From Paracoccus marinaquae (GTDB lineage Bacteria; Pseudomonadota; Alphaproteobacteria; Rhodobacterales; Rhodobacteraceae), in NCBI RefSeq assembly GCF_018860165.1, contig NZ_JAHKNG010000004.1:116618-180617 (forward strand): 64,000 nt of DNA, read 5' to 3'. Shown here piece by piece: positions 1 to 11,280 of this stretch. Below the pieces are notes generated by a model. It was not told where the DNA came from, ran no database searches, and saw nothing but the letters and a program-made list of their open reading frames with translations. Every line of letters begins with the position of its first letter. Positions within the stretch are counted from its first letter, which is position 1. Made by a program: the position numbers and the translations under genes.

Positions 1-2
1 CG

Positions 3-353
3 ATCCGCAGGCTGCTGCGGTTTTCCGGCCGGGATTTCGCGGATTTCGTCCTCAGCCTCGAGGAATTGCCCGACCGGGCGCATTTCGTCATCCCCGATCT
101 GGAGATGCCGAGAATACGGGTCGAGCGCGAGGAAGATGGCACCATGCGGCTGCTGCTGGATCCCCTGGCCCCGGCCTGGTGCGCGATCCTCGGCGGGTTG
201 CTGCGGGCCATGGCGGATGACTATGGCGCCCTCGGGCTGGTCGCGGTCGGGGGGCGCGCGGTTCAGGTGCAGATCCCCGAGGCATCCTTCGCCGAGGGGC
301 GCGACTTTCATCTGGAACAGGGCGATGTCCCGAACGCCGCCGGGCTGCGCTGA
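3..353 (+). CDS. Heme NO-binding (H-NOX/HNOB) family protein, C-terminal part only
   Basis: The reading frame is open from the left edge, so the N-terminal helices and the proximal heme histidine lie outside the window. The visible 116 residues resemble the C-terminal alpha/beta half of H-NOX domains: a FSGRDFADFVLSLEEL helix, a short P-rich strand region, then a GGLLRAMADDYG helix. H-NOX proteins sense NO or O2 through heme and signal to a partner enzyme. The partner here is almost certainly the next gene, whose ATG overlaps this stop codon (TGATG). The canonical heme-contacting YxSxR motif should lie just before the GGLLRAMADDYG helix, but that stretch reads LLLDPLAPAW, so heme binding may be altered or lost. 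The assignment rests on the partner as much as on this fragment. Confidence 0.7.
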   Translation: MRRLLRFSGRDFADFVLSLEELPDRAHFVIPDLEMPRIRVEREEDGTMRLLLDPLAPAWCAILGGLLRAMADDYGALGLVAVGGRAVQVQIPEASFAEGRDFHLEQGDVPNAAGLR

Positions 354-1384
354 TGGAACCCTCGGGCCTGCTGCCTGGCATTTCGTCCGGGGCGATGGAC
401 CGGATATTGCCGATGCATCTGCTGATCCAGGCCGGTGGTCGCGTCCTGTCGGTCGGGCCGACGCTGCGCAAGCTGGTCACGCCCGGGATGCGCCATGTCG
501 CCGATGGCTTCTCGAATGGCAGGCCCGGCGGCAATGAAGACCTCGTTGCCGTCATCCTCGGCGCGGCCTCGGATGGCGAGCGGCTGTTTCTGCGCATGCG
601 GCAAACGCCCTGCCTGAACCTGCGCGGCCATGCCGTGCCGGCGGGGCGGGACGCGGTGCTTGTGAATCTGGGCTTCGGGATCGGCCTGCCGGATGCGGTG
701 CGCGCGGCCGGGTTGACCGACCGGGATTTCGCGCCGCCCGAACTGGCCATGGAACTGCTGTTCATGCGCGAGGCGATGGGTGGCGTGCTGGGGGAGTTGT
801 CGCATTTCAACAGCCAGCTGGAGGTGGCGCGCGATGTCGCCGAGGCGCAGGCGCATACCGACCCGCTGACCGGGCTGCACAACCGCCGCGGCCTCGAACT
901 GGCGCTGTCCGAGGCACGGACGCTGACCGGATTGCGCGCCGGCGACCGCGACGGATTCGCGCTGGCGCATTTGGATCTGGATCATTTCAAGGCGGTCAAC
1001 GACCTGCTGGGACATGCCGAGGGCGACCGTGTCCTGTGCCATGTGGCGCGGGTATTGGGCGACGTGATTCGCAGCGATGATACCGCGGCGCGGGTCGGCG
1101 GCGATGAATTCGTGCTGATCCTGCGCCGGTTCGAGGATGTGGCCGGCCTTGAACGCCTGGCGCGGCGGATCATCGCGGGAATCGAGTCGGTCCTGAGCGA
1201 TGGGGCCGACGGCTGCAGGGTTTCGGCCAGCGTGGGGATCGTCCTGTCGCGCAACTATCGCGACCAGCCGCTTGAACGGATGCTGCTTGACGCGGATGCC
1301 GCGCTTTACCGGTCCAAGCGCGAAGGGCGGGGGCGGGTCACGATCCTGACGGCCCCGCTGACGGGCGAGACGCAGGGCCTGTGA
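353..1384 (+). CDS. H-NOX-associated diguanylate cyclase (HNOBA-like sensor domain plus GGDEF)
   Basis: This 343-residue soluble protein probably makes cyclic di-GMP. Residues about 15-165 resemble the heme-NO-binding-associated (HNOBA, PAS-like) domain, seen in the RILPMHLLIQ...VLSVGPTLRKL start and the DFAPPELAMELLF segment. A short coiled linker (about 165-185) leads to a GGDEF domain beginning DPLTGLHNRRG. The active-site loop is an intact GGDEF at 249-253. An inhibitory I-site RxxD (R240-D243) lies at the usual distance upstream, so product feedback inhibition is expected. There are no membrane segments. The start overlaps the stop of the H-NOX gene by one base, implying translational coupling. 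The inference is an NO- or redox-responsive switch of c-di-GMP synthesis. Confidence 0.88.
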   Translation: MEPSGLLPGISSGAMDRILPMHLLIQAGGRVLSVGPTLRKLVTPGMRHVADGFSNGRPGGNEDLVAVILGAASDGERLFLRMRQTPCLNLRGHAVPAGRDAVLVNLGFGIGLPDAVRAAGLTDRDFAPPELAMELLFMREAMGGVLGELSHFNSQLEVARDVAEAQAHTDPLTGLHNRRGLELALSEARTLTGLRAGDRDGFALAHLDLDHFKAVNDLLGHAEGDRVLCHVARVLGDVIRSDDTAARVGGDEFVLILRRFEDVAGLERLARRIIAGIESVLSDGADGCRVSASVGIVLSRNYRDQPLERMLLDADAALYRSKREGRGRVTILTAPLTGETQGL

Positions 1385-1466
1385 CCGGCGGCACCGGGCC
1401 GTCGCGGGTTTTCATGCGGCTCTGCCGCCGATTGGCTTGGCCTGCAGGATGTTCTAATCGAAAGGG

Positions 1467-2084
1467 ATGGTTGCGGAATTTCCCATTGCGCGCCCGGGCA
1501 TGCGGATCGGGCTTCTGGGTGGATCGTTCGATCCCGCCCATGCCGGGCATGTGCATATCACCGAAGAGGCGCGGCGCCGGTTCCGGCTGGATCGGGTCTG
1601 GTGGCTGGTCTCGCCCGGCAATCCGCTGAAGGCGCAGGGCCCGGCCCCGATGGCCGAGCGGATCGCCACCGCCCGGCGCATGCTGGACGACCCGGCGGTG
1701 GTGGTCACCGATATCGAGGCAAGGCTGGGAACGCGCATGACCGCCGACACCATTGCAGCCTTGCGCCGGCACTATCCGGGGGTCCGCTTCGTCTGGCTGA
1801 TGGGCTCGGACAACCTGTGTCAGTTCCACCGCTGGGATCGCTGGCGCGAGATTGCGGAGGCGGTGCCGATCGGGGTCCTGGCCCGGCCGGGCTCGCGCAT
1901 CGCGGCGCGCAATGCGGTCGCGGCGCAGATCATGCGGCGCTGGCGCCTGCCGCAGGCGCGGGCGTCGCTTCTGGCGAGCGTGCCCGCACCCGCCTGGGTT
2001 TTGATCAACCTGCCGATGTCGTGGCAGTCTTCCACGGCGATTCGCGCGGCCAGACATGCCGCAGTCAGGCGGGAGACGAGATGA
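1467..2084 (+). CDS. nadD: Nicotinate-nucleotide adenylyltransferase
   Basis: NadD joins ATP and nicotinate mononucleotide to make deamido-NAD in NAD biosynthesis. The 205-residue protein has the nucleotidyltransferase signature [14 protein letters not shown] near the N-terminus and the C-terminal SSTAIR motif, both typical of NadD. An AAAGGG sequence sits directly before the chosen ATG. A later ATG at 1500, just before [11 protein letters not shown], lacks a ribosome site, and relatives commonly have a similar short N-terminal extension. The stop overlaps the ATG of dacB (ATGA), so the two are translated together. Confidence 0.93.
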   Translation: MVAEFPIARPGMRIGLLGGSFDPAHAGHVHITEEARRRFRLDRVWWLVSPGNPLKAQGPAPMAERIATARRMLDDPAVVVTDIEARLGTRMTADTIAALRRHYPGVRFVWLMGSDNLCQFHRWDRWREIAEAVPIGVLARPGSRIAARNAVAAQIMRRWRLPQARASLLASVPAPAWVLINLPMSWQSSTAIRAARHAAVRRETR

Positions 2085-3496
2085 CGAAACTTGGCCGGCG
2101 TGCCTTCCTGTCGGCGGCAATGGCCGCCATCCCCGCCGCGCAGGGATGGGCGCTGACCGGTGGCGGGCTGGCGCAGCGGCCGCCGGCGCGGCCGCTGCCG
2201 GATGCGGCGCGCAGCATTGCGGCCGCCGATCTGCCCGGAACGGTCGGCTATGCGCTGGTCGATCCGCAGAGCGGCGCGCTGCTGGATGGCGGCGCCGGGG
2301 CGGCATCACTGCCGCCGGCCAGCACGATGAAGGTGCTGACCGCGCTTTATGCGCTGGACCGGCTGGGGCAGGGCTATCGCTTTCGCACCCGGGTGCTGGT
2401 GGCGGGCGACATGCTGGTGCTGGCCGGCGGCGGCGATCCGGTCCTGAGCAGCGACGGGCTGGCCGCGCTGGCCGCGGATCTGGTGGCCAGCGGGCAGCCC
2501 GCGCCCGCCCGTTTCGCCGTCTGGGGCGGGGCCCTGCCGCGGCTGGCCGAGATCGCGCCCGAACAGGCCGATCATCTGGCCTATAACCCGACCCTGTCGG
2601 GGATGATCCTGAATTTCAACCGGGTGCATCTGGGCTGGCGCCGCGCGAATGGCGGCGTGCAGATGTCGCTCGAGGCGCGGGCCGCGGCCAATTCGCCCCG
2701 CGCCTATACGATCAGCGCGCAGGCCGGCGATCAGCGCGAGTTGTTCACCTATCGCGCCGAGCCGCTGCGCGAATACTGGACCGTCGCGCGTTCGGCGGTG
2801 GCGCGGCCGGGCAGCCGCTGGCTGCCGGTGCGCAAGCCCGAGCTTTATGCCGGCGACGTGTTCCAGACGCTGTGCCGCGCCAAGGGGCTGGTGCTGCCCA
2901 CGCCCGAGGTGATCGAGGAACTGCCTGCGGGAACCGAGATCGCCTCGCTTGAAAGCCCGCCACTCAGCGAGTTGCTGCGCGACATGCTGTATTACTCGAC
3001 CAATCTTACCGCCGAGGTGATCGGGTTGCAGGCCAGCGGGGCCGCAGGCATTGCCGCCTCGGCCGCGGCGATGCAGGGCTGGTTGCGCGATCAGGGTCTG
3101 GCCGAAGGGTTCCGACTGGCCGACCATTCGGGGCTTGCCGGTGACAGCCGGGTCACCGCCGAGGGGCTGGCGCGGGCACTGACGCTGGCGCAGGGCGCCG
3201 CGACACTGACGCCCTTGCTGAAACGCGATCCGCTGGACGAGGATCTGGGGGCGATGCCGGCGCGGGGCTTCGATGTCATGGCCAAGACCGGCACGCTGAA
3301 CTTCGTCTCGAACCTTGCCGGTCACCTGAACGTGCCGGGCGGCGGCACGGCCGGCTTCGCCATCCTCTGCGCCGACAGCCCCCGCCATGCCGCGACCAGC
3401 GGGCAGGAACTGCCGGCCGGCGTGATCGGCTGGACCAAGGCTGCCAAGCGGTTGCAGCGCGATATCCTGACCGGCTGGGTCGCGCGCTATCTGTGA
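2081..3496 (+). CDS. dacB: D-alanyl-D-alanine carboxypeptidase/endopeptidase (PBP4, peptidase S13)
   Basis: This 471-residue penicillin-binding protein of the PBP4 class trims or cleaves peptidoglycan peptides in the periplasm. The catalytic triad motifs are present: SxxK as S81-T-M-K84, SxN as S306-T-N308, and KTG at K402. The N-terminus has a twin-arginine-like signal (GRRAFLSA followed by an alanine-rich hydrophobic stretch ending near GWA), so export may be through Tat. The frame is open further upstream, but the ATG at 2081 overlaps the nadD stop and gives the correct signal peptide, so longer versions are not credible. It is co-transcribed with nadD. Confidence 0.92.
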   Translation: MTKLGRRAFLSAAMAAIPAAQGWALTGGGLAQRPPARPLPDAARSIAAADLPGTVGYALVDPQSGALLDGGAGAASLPPASTMKVLTALYALDRLGQGYRFRTRVLVAGDMLVLAGGGDPVLSSDGLAALAADLVASGQPAPARFAVWGGALPRLAEIAPEQADHLAYNPTLSGMILNFNRVHLGWRRANGGVQMSLEARAAANSPRAYTISAQAGDQRELFTYRAEPLREYWTVARSAVARPGSRWLPVRKPELYAGDVFQTLCRAKGLVLPTPEVIEELPAGTEIASLESPPLSELLRDMLYYSTNLTAEVIGLQASGAAGIAASAAAMQGWLRDQGLAEGFRLADHSGLAGDSRVTAEGLARALTLAQGAATLTPLLKRDPLDEDLGAMPARGFDVMAKTGTLNFVSNLAGHLNVPGGGTAGFAILCADSPRHAATSGQELPAGVIGWTKAAKRLQRDILTGWVARYL

Positions 3497-3498
3497 GG

Positions 3499-3921
3499 TT
3501 ACAGCACCCGGTGCCGGACCTGCGCCGACAGCTCGATCGCGGCGGCATGCAGGCGCGAGATGTTCAACTGGTGCCGGATCTCGGCCAGCATGACGATCTC
3601 GCCCTCGTAAAGCCGCCCGTCGGCCGCGCCGACATCGCAGGCCAGCGCATAGGCCGTCTCGTAAAGCTTCTCGGGCAGGGCGTCGCGGATCAGTCCGAAC
3701 AGGGCGTCGATCCCGTCCTCGTCCTCGAACAGCGAAATGACCGTCTGGCTGATCGCGCGGATCCGGTCGACGTCATATTCGGCAAAGACCGGGGCATGAT
3801 CGACGTTGCGCTGGATCGCCACCAGCTCGGAGGTGCGCATCGTCTCATCCGAGGCCGAGACGGCCACCATGACCGCCACCAGCGCGTCGCAGGGCGAAAG
3901 GGAGGGCAGTTCTGCGGTCAT
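3499..3921 (-). CDS. TerB-like family protein
   Basis: This 140-residue acidic, all-helical soluble protein resembles the tellurite-resistance TerB fold. It has paired helices with a LACDVGAADGRLYEGE segment and the MVAVSASDETMRTSEL repeat, which is the usual pattern around acidic metal-ligand positions. The start at 3921 is favoured by a GGAG ribosome site seven bases upstream. The longer frame into the lysK leader lacks one. It converges with dacB, with two bases between the stop codons, and is divergent from lysK. Its cellular role is not known. A link to tellurite is only a family name. Confidence 0.75.
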   Translation of the reverse strand: MTAELPSLSPCDALVAVMVAVSASDETMRTSELVAIQRNVDHAPVFAEYDVDRIRAISQTVISLFEDEDGIDALFGLIRDALPEKLYETAYALACDVGAADGRLYEGEIVMLAEIRHQLNISRLHAAAIELSAQVRHRVL

Positions 3922-4013
3922 GTGTAGGTCTCCGTCCTGAATGGGGTGCAAATTATTGACGATTCCATGCGCTTTCAATAAGGCGTCGTAGCCTTGAAAC
4001 AGGAGTAGACGCG

Positions 4014-5612
4014 ATGACCACCCTGCGCGATGCCGCAATGACCTCGAAGGCCTGGCCGTTCGAAGAGGCGCGCCGGGTGCTGAAACGCTATGCCAGGAAG
4101 GATCCCGAAAAGGGATATGTGCTGTTCGAGACGGGCTATGGCCCCTCGGGCCTGCCGCATATCGGCACCTTCGGCGAGGTGGCGCGGACCACCATGATCC
4201 GCCGCGCCTTCGAGATCATCAGCGACATCCCGACCCGGCTGATCTGCTTTTCCGACGACATGGACGGGATGCGCAAGGTGCCCGACAACGTGCCCCAGCA
4301 AGAGATGTTGCGCGCGCATCTGCAGGAACCACTGACCACGGTGCCCGATCCCTTCGGCGAATATGACAGCTTCGGCGCGCATAACAACGCCATGCTGCGC
4401 CGTTTCCTCGACACCTTCGGCTTCCAGTACGAGTTCGTCAGCGCCACCGAGTTCTACAAATCGGGCCAGTTTGACGAAACGCTGCTGCGCGCGGCCGAGA
4501 GATACGACGCGATCATGGAGGTGATGCTGGCCTCGCTGCGCGAGGAGCGGCAGCAGACCTACAGCTGCTTCCTGCCGATCGATCCGAAGTCCGGGCGCGT
4601 CCTCTATGTGCCGATCAAGCATGTCGATGCGAAGGCCGGCACCATCACCTTCGACGACGAGGACGGGCAGGAGATGGTGTTGCCGGTCACCGGCGGGCAG
4701 GTCAAACTGCAATGGAAGCCCGATTTCGGCGCCCGCTGGGCGGCGCTGGATGTCGATTTCGAGATGTATGGCAAGGATCACAGCACCAATACGCCGATCT
4801 ATGACGGCATCTGCGAGATCCTGGGCGGCCGCAAACCCGAGCATTTCACCTATGAGCTGTTCCTCGATCAGCACGGCCAGAAGATCAGCAAATCAAAGGG
4901 TAACGGGCTTTCCATCGACGAATGGCTGACCTATGCCGCGACCGAAAGCCTGTCCTATTTCATGTATCAGAAGCCGAAGACGGCCAAGCGGATGCATTTC
5001 GACGTGATCCCCAAGGCGGTGGACGAATATCACCAGCAGCTGCGCGCCTATCCCGATCAGACGCCCGAGCAGCAACTGGCCAATCCGGTCTGGCACATCC
5101 ATGGCGGCGAGGTGCCGCAATCCGACATGGTGGTGCCGTTCCAGATGCTGCTGAACCTCGCCTCGGTGGCGGGTGCCAAGGACAGGGACGGGCTCTGGGG
5201 CTTCATGCGCCGCTATGCCCCCGAGGCCAGCCCCGAGACCCATCCCGGTCTGGATCAGGGCGCCGGCTTCGCCGTGCGCTATTTCAACGATTTCGTCGCC
5301 CCCACCCGCGAGTTCCGCCTGCCGAGCGAGGTCGAGCGGCGCGCGATGGAGGATCTGGCCGGCCGCCTTGCGGCCTGGGACCAGCCGGCCGATCCCGAGG
5401 CGCTGCAATCCATGGTCTTCGCCATCGGCCGCGAACACGGGTTCGAGCCGCTGCGCGACTGGTTCGGGGCCCTCTATCAGGTGCTGCTGGGCGCCGATCA
5501 GGGGCCGCGATTCGGCGGCTTCATCGCGCTTTACGGCGTCGATGAGACGCGCCTGCTGATCGAACGCGCCCTGACCGGGGGGCTGGTCGCCGAGGCGCCG
5601 CCGACCGCGTAA
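4014..5612 (+). CDS. lysK: Lysyl-tRNA synthetase, class I
   Basis: This enzyme charges tRNA-Lys in the cytoplasm. The 532-residue protein is the class I (archaeal-type) enzyme that replaces class II LysRS in many alphaproteobacteria. The HIGH signature is HIGT at 49-52 after GYGPSGLP, and the KMSKS signature is KISKS at 290-294. An AGGAG ribosome site precedes the ATG by the usual distance. No other aminoacyl-tRNA synthetase or tRNA gene is nearby. The gene appears to stand alone and is followed by a strong hairpin. Confidence 0.96.
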   Translation: MTTLRDAAMTSKAWPFEEARRVLKRYARKDPEKGYVLFETGYGPSGLPHIGTFGEVARTTMIRRAFEIISDIPTRLICFSDDMDGMRKVPDNVPQQEMLRAHLQEPLTTVPDPFGEYDSFGAHNNAMLRRFLDTFGFQYEFVSATEFYKSGQFDETLLRAAERYDAIMEVMLASLREERQQTYSCFLPIDPKSGRVLYVPIKHVDAKAGTITFDDEDGQEMVLPVTGGQVKLQWKPDFGARWAALDVDFEMYGKDHSTNTPIYDGICEILGGRKPEHFTYELFLDQHGQKISKSKGNGLSIDEWLTYAATESLSYFMYQKPKTAKRMHFDVIPKAVDEYHQQLRAYPDQTPEQQLANPVWHIHGGEVPQSDMVVPFQMLLNLASVAGAKDRDGLWGFMRRYAPEASPETHPGLDQGAGFAVRYFNDFVAPTREFRLPSEVERRAMEDLAGRLAAWDQPADPEALQSMVFAIGREHGFEPLRDWFGALYQVLLGADQGPRFGGFIALYGVDETRLLIERALTGGLVAEAPPTA

Positions 5613-5613
5613 G

Positions 5614-5649
5614 ACGTGGACAGGGGGTCGCGCGGCCCCCTGCGCACGT
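5614..5649 (+). terminator. Hairpin after lysK
   Basis: CAGGGGG (5621-5627) pairs with CCCCCTG (5636-5642), and flanking ACGTG/CACGT arms extend the stem. There is no run of T after it, so it may protect the 3' end or assist termination rather than be a textbook intrinsic terminator. Confidence 0.4.
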
Positions 5650-5793
5650 GCAGGCTGGCGCCCCTGTTGCGCCTCGGTCGTGTTGCGCCGGACGCTGCCT
5701 TTGGCCGGCCTTAACCTTTCATCAACTATCTCTTCAGGCCTCATGCGGGGTCGTGTGTCGGGCCCGTTTCTGTTCCGTCATGGGAGATAGGGA

Positions 5794-8088
5794 ATGAACA
5801 TAGCGATCACCAACGGCCTATTGCTGATGCCGCCGGCCTTCCGGGCGGGACTGAACGCATGGTCGCGGACCAATGGCACGCCGGGCAGCGCCACCTGGGC
5901 CAGCGGCGGCACTGGCGGCATCAACCCGTCCGATCAGGATTTCGGCGCCTGCCTTGAGATCTTCAAGCAGCAGACGACGACCAGCATCCGCTTCATGGGC
6001 GAGACGCCGATGATCGCGGGGGTCTATCTGCGCGTCTCGGCCCGGCTGAAGCTGGTGGCCGGGGTGCCCTGCAGCGCGCGCATCGCCGGCTGGGCCGGAG
6101 ACGGGGCGCGCAACCATGTCACCGGCCTGCCCGAAACCGGGCCGACCGTGCCGCTGGACACGATCGGCAAGGTCGTCGAGATCAGCGCCATCGTCGGTGT
6201 CGGTGCGCGCGGCGGCGTGGACATGAGCTGGGGCACCCGGCCGGTCTATGGGCATTTCGGGCTGGATCTGGTGGGCACCAATGGCGGCGCCGTCCGGATC
6301 GAATCGGTCCGGATCGAGGATGTCAGCGCGGCCTTCGTTCCCTCGCTGATCGACTGGGTCGATGTGCGCGACTACGGCGCGGTGGGCGACGGCGTGACCA
6401 ATGACCGCGCCGCCTTCCTGGCCGCCGACCAGGCCGCCAATGGTGGCTGGGTGCTTGTGCCCGAGGGCAATTTCCTCATCCAGGGCGATCTGGCGATCAA
6501 CAGCCCGATCCGCTTCAAGGGGCGGCTGACGGCGCCGGCTTCGACCCGCATCGCCTTCCTGCAGAGCTTTGACTTCCCGACCTATGCCGATGCCTTCGGC
6601 AATGAGACGCTGGGCATGAAGAAGGCGCTGCAGGCGCTGTTCGGCTATACCGACCATGTCACGCTGGATCTGTGCGGCCGCCGGGTCGAGATCGACGAGC
6701 CGCTGGTCATCGACGCCCTCGCGCCCGGCCTTGGCGATTTCTCGAACCGTCGGGTGATCAGCAATGGCAGCCTTCTGGCGGTGGACGGGCCGGCCTGGCT
6801 GACCGGCAATTGGACCAGCCAGGCGACCTATGACCCGGCGACACCGGGGCGGCTGACCAATGTCGCCAATGTGGCCGCGATCGAGATCGGCAGCCGGGTG
6901 ATCGGCAACGGGGTCGGCCGTGAGGTCTATGTGAACGGCAAGAACGTCGCCCAGGGCTGGCTAAGCCTGTCGCAGCCACTTTACGGCGGTGCCGGCACGC
7001 GCAGCTACAGCTTTGAACGCTATCGCTATATCTTCGATTTCTCGGGCGTCGATCAGGTCGACCGGCTGAACTTCGTCGATCTGGACATCAACTGCAACGG
7101 CGTCGCAAGCTGCCTGATGCTGCCCGCCAAGGGCGAGATGATCGCTGTCCGCGACTGCTATGTGACCCGGCCGAAGGACCGCGCCATCACCTCGATCGGG
7201 CGGGGCTGTCAGGACATGCTGGTCGACCGCTGCCAGTTCCTGTCGAACGAGATGAGCCTGCCGGCCCAGCAGCGCAACACCATCGCCATCAACGTGAACG
7301 GCAATGACGTGAAGATGCGCAACAACCGCTTTGTCCGGTTCGCGCATTTCATGGTCGCCCATGGCGGCGGGCATATCATCACCGGCAATCACTGGTTCCA
7401 GGGCGACAATGCCAGCGACGGGTTGCGCTATGCCGGGCTGGTGCTGACGCAGAAGAACGTCCAGACCACGATCTCGGGCAATTACATCGACAATGCCTCG
7501 GTCGAATGGACCAACGAACACAGCGCCTATCCCGATTTCACCGGTAACGAGTTCAGCTTTGGCGGGCTGACCATCTCGGGCAATACCTGCCTGTGCAGCA
7601 AGACCGTGCCCTGGTTCACCTGGCTGACGGTCAAGCCCTATGGCAGCGGCCATTTCGTCCACGGCCTGTCGGTGGTCGGCAATGTCTTCAAGGCGCTCTA
7701 CAACCAGATCGACCGGGTCGAGCGGGTCGATACCTCGATCGCTGATCTGGACTATAACAACATGCGGAACGTCCAGTTCGAGGGCAACACCTTCAATGGC
7801 GTCTCGAACTATGTCTCGAATCCGCTGATGATCCAGCATGTCCAGAACAGCACCTCGAACAGCTGGACCCTGCCGGTGATCGAGGGGCTGCCGTTCCAGG
7901 CCTGGGCGAAATCGGTGCAGTCGGTGGTGTCCGAGGCGCCGATCATCGACAACAGCGGCAGCCGGCTGGACGCCATGCCCTGGGTGCAGACGCATGTCGG
8001 ATCGTCCAAGCGCCAGATCCGGCTGAACTGGTCGAAGCCGGTCAAGGGCAGCGTCTGCGTCTATGCGCGCATGGATCGCCCGCAATAG
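5794..8088 (+). CDS. Pectate-lyase-superfamily right-handed beta-helix protein
   Basis: This 764-residue protein has an N-terminal jelly-roll-like region (about 1-185) and then the signature VRDYGAVGDGVTNDRAAF (about 190-207). That signature is typical of the pectate lyase superfamily / GH28-related beta-helix fold (Pfam Pectate_lyase_3). Repeated N-G/N-N turns such as ISGNYI, ISGNTC, VVGNVF and FEGNTF fit stacked beta-helix coils. There is no N-terminal signal peptide or membrane segment, which is odd for a polysaccharide-acting protein. It could use another export route or be a cell-surface or phage-tail-like protein. A ribosome site (GGGAG) precedes the ATG. The substrate cannot be read from the sequence. 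Confidence 0.75.
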   Translation: MNIAITNGLLLMPPAFRAGLNAWSRTNGTPGSATWASGGTGGINPSDQDFGACLEIFKQQTTTSIRFMGETPMIAGVYLRVSARLKLVAGVPCSARIAGWAGDGARNHVTGLPETGPTVPLDTIGKVVEISAIVGVGARGGVDMSWGTRPVYGHFGLDLVGTNGGAVRIESVRIEDVSAAFVPSLIDWVDVRDYGAVGDGVTNDRAAFLAADQAANGGWVLVPEGNFLIQGDLAINSPIRFKGRLTAPASTRIAFLQSFDFPTYADAFGNETLGMKKALQALFGYTDHVTLDLCGRRVEIDEPLVIDALAPGLGDFSNRRVISNGSLLAVDGPAWLTGNWTSQATYDPATPGRLTNVANVAAIEIGSRVIGNGVGREVYVNGKNVAQGWLSLSQPLYGGAGTRSYSFERYRYIFDFSGVDQVDRLNFVDLDINCNGVASCLMLPAKGEMIAVRDCYVTRPKDRAITSIGRGCQDMLVDRCQFLSNEMSLPAQQRNTIAINVNGNDVKMRNNRFVRFAHFMVAHGGGHIITGNHWFQGDNASDGLRYAGLVLTQKNVQTTISGNYIDNASVEWTNEHSAYPDFTGNEFSFGGLTISGNTCLCSKTVPWFTWLTVKPYGSGHFVHGLSVVGNVFKALYNQIDRVERVDTSIADLDYNNMRNVQFEGNTFNGVSNYVSNPLMIQHVQNSTSNSWTLPVIEGLPFQAWAKSVQSVVSEAPIIDNSGSRLDAMPWVQTHVGSSKRQIRLNWSKPVKGSVCVYARMDRPQ

Positions 8089-8122
8089 CGCCGCCGCGAC
8101 CAGCCAATTGCAAGGAAAGATG

Positions 8123-8148
8123 TCGCCGCAGGGTCAGCCCTGCGGCGA
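8123..8148. terminator. Bidirectional terminator between convergent genes
   Basis: TCGCCGCAGGG (8123-8133) pairs with CCCTGCGGCGA (8138-8148) around a TCAG loop. It serves the beta-helix gene on the plus strand (followed by TGTTTCGTTT) and the HugZ-like gene on the minus strand, whose stop codon lies in the loop. Confidence 0.7.
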
Positions 8149-8634
8149 TGTTTCGTTTGCGGGCAGGGCCAGATCCGCCGGTGTCAGCCGGAAGGCCGCG
8201 CCGAAACCCGCGTTCAGCAATCCGCCCAGCGGGGTCAGCTGCCAGAAGGCGAAGTCGGGCAGGCCGAGGAACAGCTGCGAACGCGGATGGCGTTCCAGCC
8301 AGCGTTCCCGCCGTTCGGGTGTCGAGGGCAACTGGCTGGCCGTGACCTGCAAGGACAGCCGCGGCCAGGTCATCGGATCGCCCTTGGGCTGGGTATTTTC
8401 GACCAGAAGCCCGGCGCGGGGATCGGCGGCCAGCGCGCGGCTGTGGGTGGCGAGGCCGGCCAGCAGGGCCATCGGCTGGCCGTCGGCATCGGTCTGGCAG
8501 AGGATGCGGGACAGATGCGGATGGCCGGTTTCCGGGTCGATCACCGCCAGCGTGGCGTGACACATTCCGTCCAGCAATCCGCGCGCGGTGCCGCGGGCCA
8601 GATCGTCGGTATTGCGGATGGGTGACTTGCTCAT
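8134..8634 (-). CDS. HugZ-like / pyridoxamine 5'-phosphate oxidase-fold protein
   Basis: This 166-residue cytoplasmic protein has the split-barrel flavin/heme-binding fold of the pyridoxamine-phosphate oxidase superfamily. Seen motifs are the early RGLLDGMCHATLAVIDPETGHPHLSR strand pair and the DPRAGLLVEN strand, which resemble heme-utilisation (HugZ) proteins more than true PdxH. PdxH-type C-terminal signatures are absent. The ATG at 8634 was chosen because homologous sequence begins there. The upstream frame enters a non-coding AT-rich region. The precise cofactor and substrate are unknown. Confidence 0.72.
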   Translation of the reverse strand: MSKSPIRNTDDLARGTARGLLDGMCHATLAVIDPETGHPHLSRILCQTDADGQPMALLAGLATHSRALAADPRAGLLVENTQPKGDPMTWPRLSLQVTASQLPSTPERRERWLERHPRSQLFLGLPDFAFWQLTPLGGLLNAGFGAAFRLTPADLALPANETSPQG

Positions 8635-8699
8635 GCCGCCATGCTCGCGCGCGGCCGGGCCAATGGCAAGGGGCGGGCGGCGGAAAAAACCGCAGCCGA

Positions 8700-8916
8700 G
8701 AGGGAGGCCGGTTCCGTCGGCTGACAAGGTTGTGAACGGTTTACAAGAACAGTGATAAATCCGTGAATAAATTTACAAAATTATCGTTATATAAAAATCA
8801 CTTAACATTTTGTCTGGTTTGTGGTTAACATTCCCCCAAGGCGGGCAAGCACCTTCGTTTGCCGGGCTGCGGCGAAAGCCGTCAGGTTGCGATCATACTG
8901 CTGAGGAGGGGACTTC
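8700..8916 (+). promoter_or_regulatory. AT-rich promoter region of acs with a 17-bp inverted repeat
   Basis: The stretch 8740-8840 is markedly AT-rich compared with its surroundings and leads into acs. A near-perfect palindrome TTGTGAACgGTTTACAA lies at 8730-8746 (one mismatched pair). Downstream are TATAAA-like sequence near 8790 and a GAGGAGGGG ribosome site just before the acs ATG. I infer an activator or repressor site for the acetate genes. The regulator is not identified. Confidence 0.5.
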
Positions 8917-10872
<1,956 letters not shown>

Positions 10873-11009
10873 TCTGCCGACCGGAATACGGGGCTGCCTT
10901 GCGGCCCCGCTATCGCATCCCGGCCTCTCCGCCGGGAACCGGGATGCTGTACCCAATTCAAGGGCGGAATGAGGGACGAGTCTGAAACACTAGGGAGGGT
11001 CCGACGGAC

Positions 11010-11267
11010 ATGAGTGACAGGCAATCATCGAATGCATACTGGCAGGCAAATCTGAGGATTATCTATGTCTGCATGGTCATCTGGGCGCTGGTGTCCTATG
11101 GCTTCGGGATCATCCTGCGGCCGCTGGTCGAGGGCATCCGGATCGGCGGTACCGATCTGGGCTTCTGGTTCGCCCAGCAGGGGTCGATCCTGGTCTTCAT
11201 CGTGCTGATTTTCTTCTACGCCGCGCGGATGAACAAGCTCGACCGCGACCATGGCGTGGACGAATGA
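11010..11267 (+). CDS. DUF4212 small subunit of a sodium:solute symporter
   Basis: This 85-residue inner-membrane protein has two predicted helices (about 14-36 and 55-77) separated by a short loop. Such DUF4212 proteins are almost always encoded directly before a VC_2705-type sodium:solute symporter, as here (13-base gap). A role in assembly or function of that transporter is likely but unproven. An AGGGAGGG site lies upstream of the ATG. Confidence 0.87.
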   Translation: MSDRQSSNAYWQANLRIIYVCMVIWALVSYGFGIILRPLVEGIRIGGTDLGFWFAQQGSILVFIVLIFFYAARMNKLDRDHGVDE

Positions 11268-11280
11268 GGAGGACTGACCC

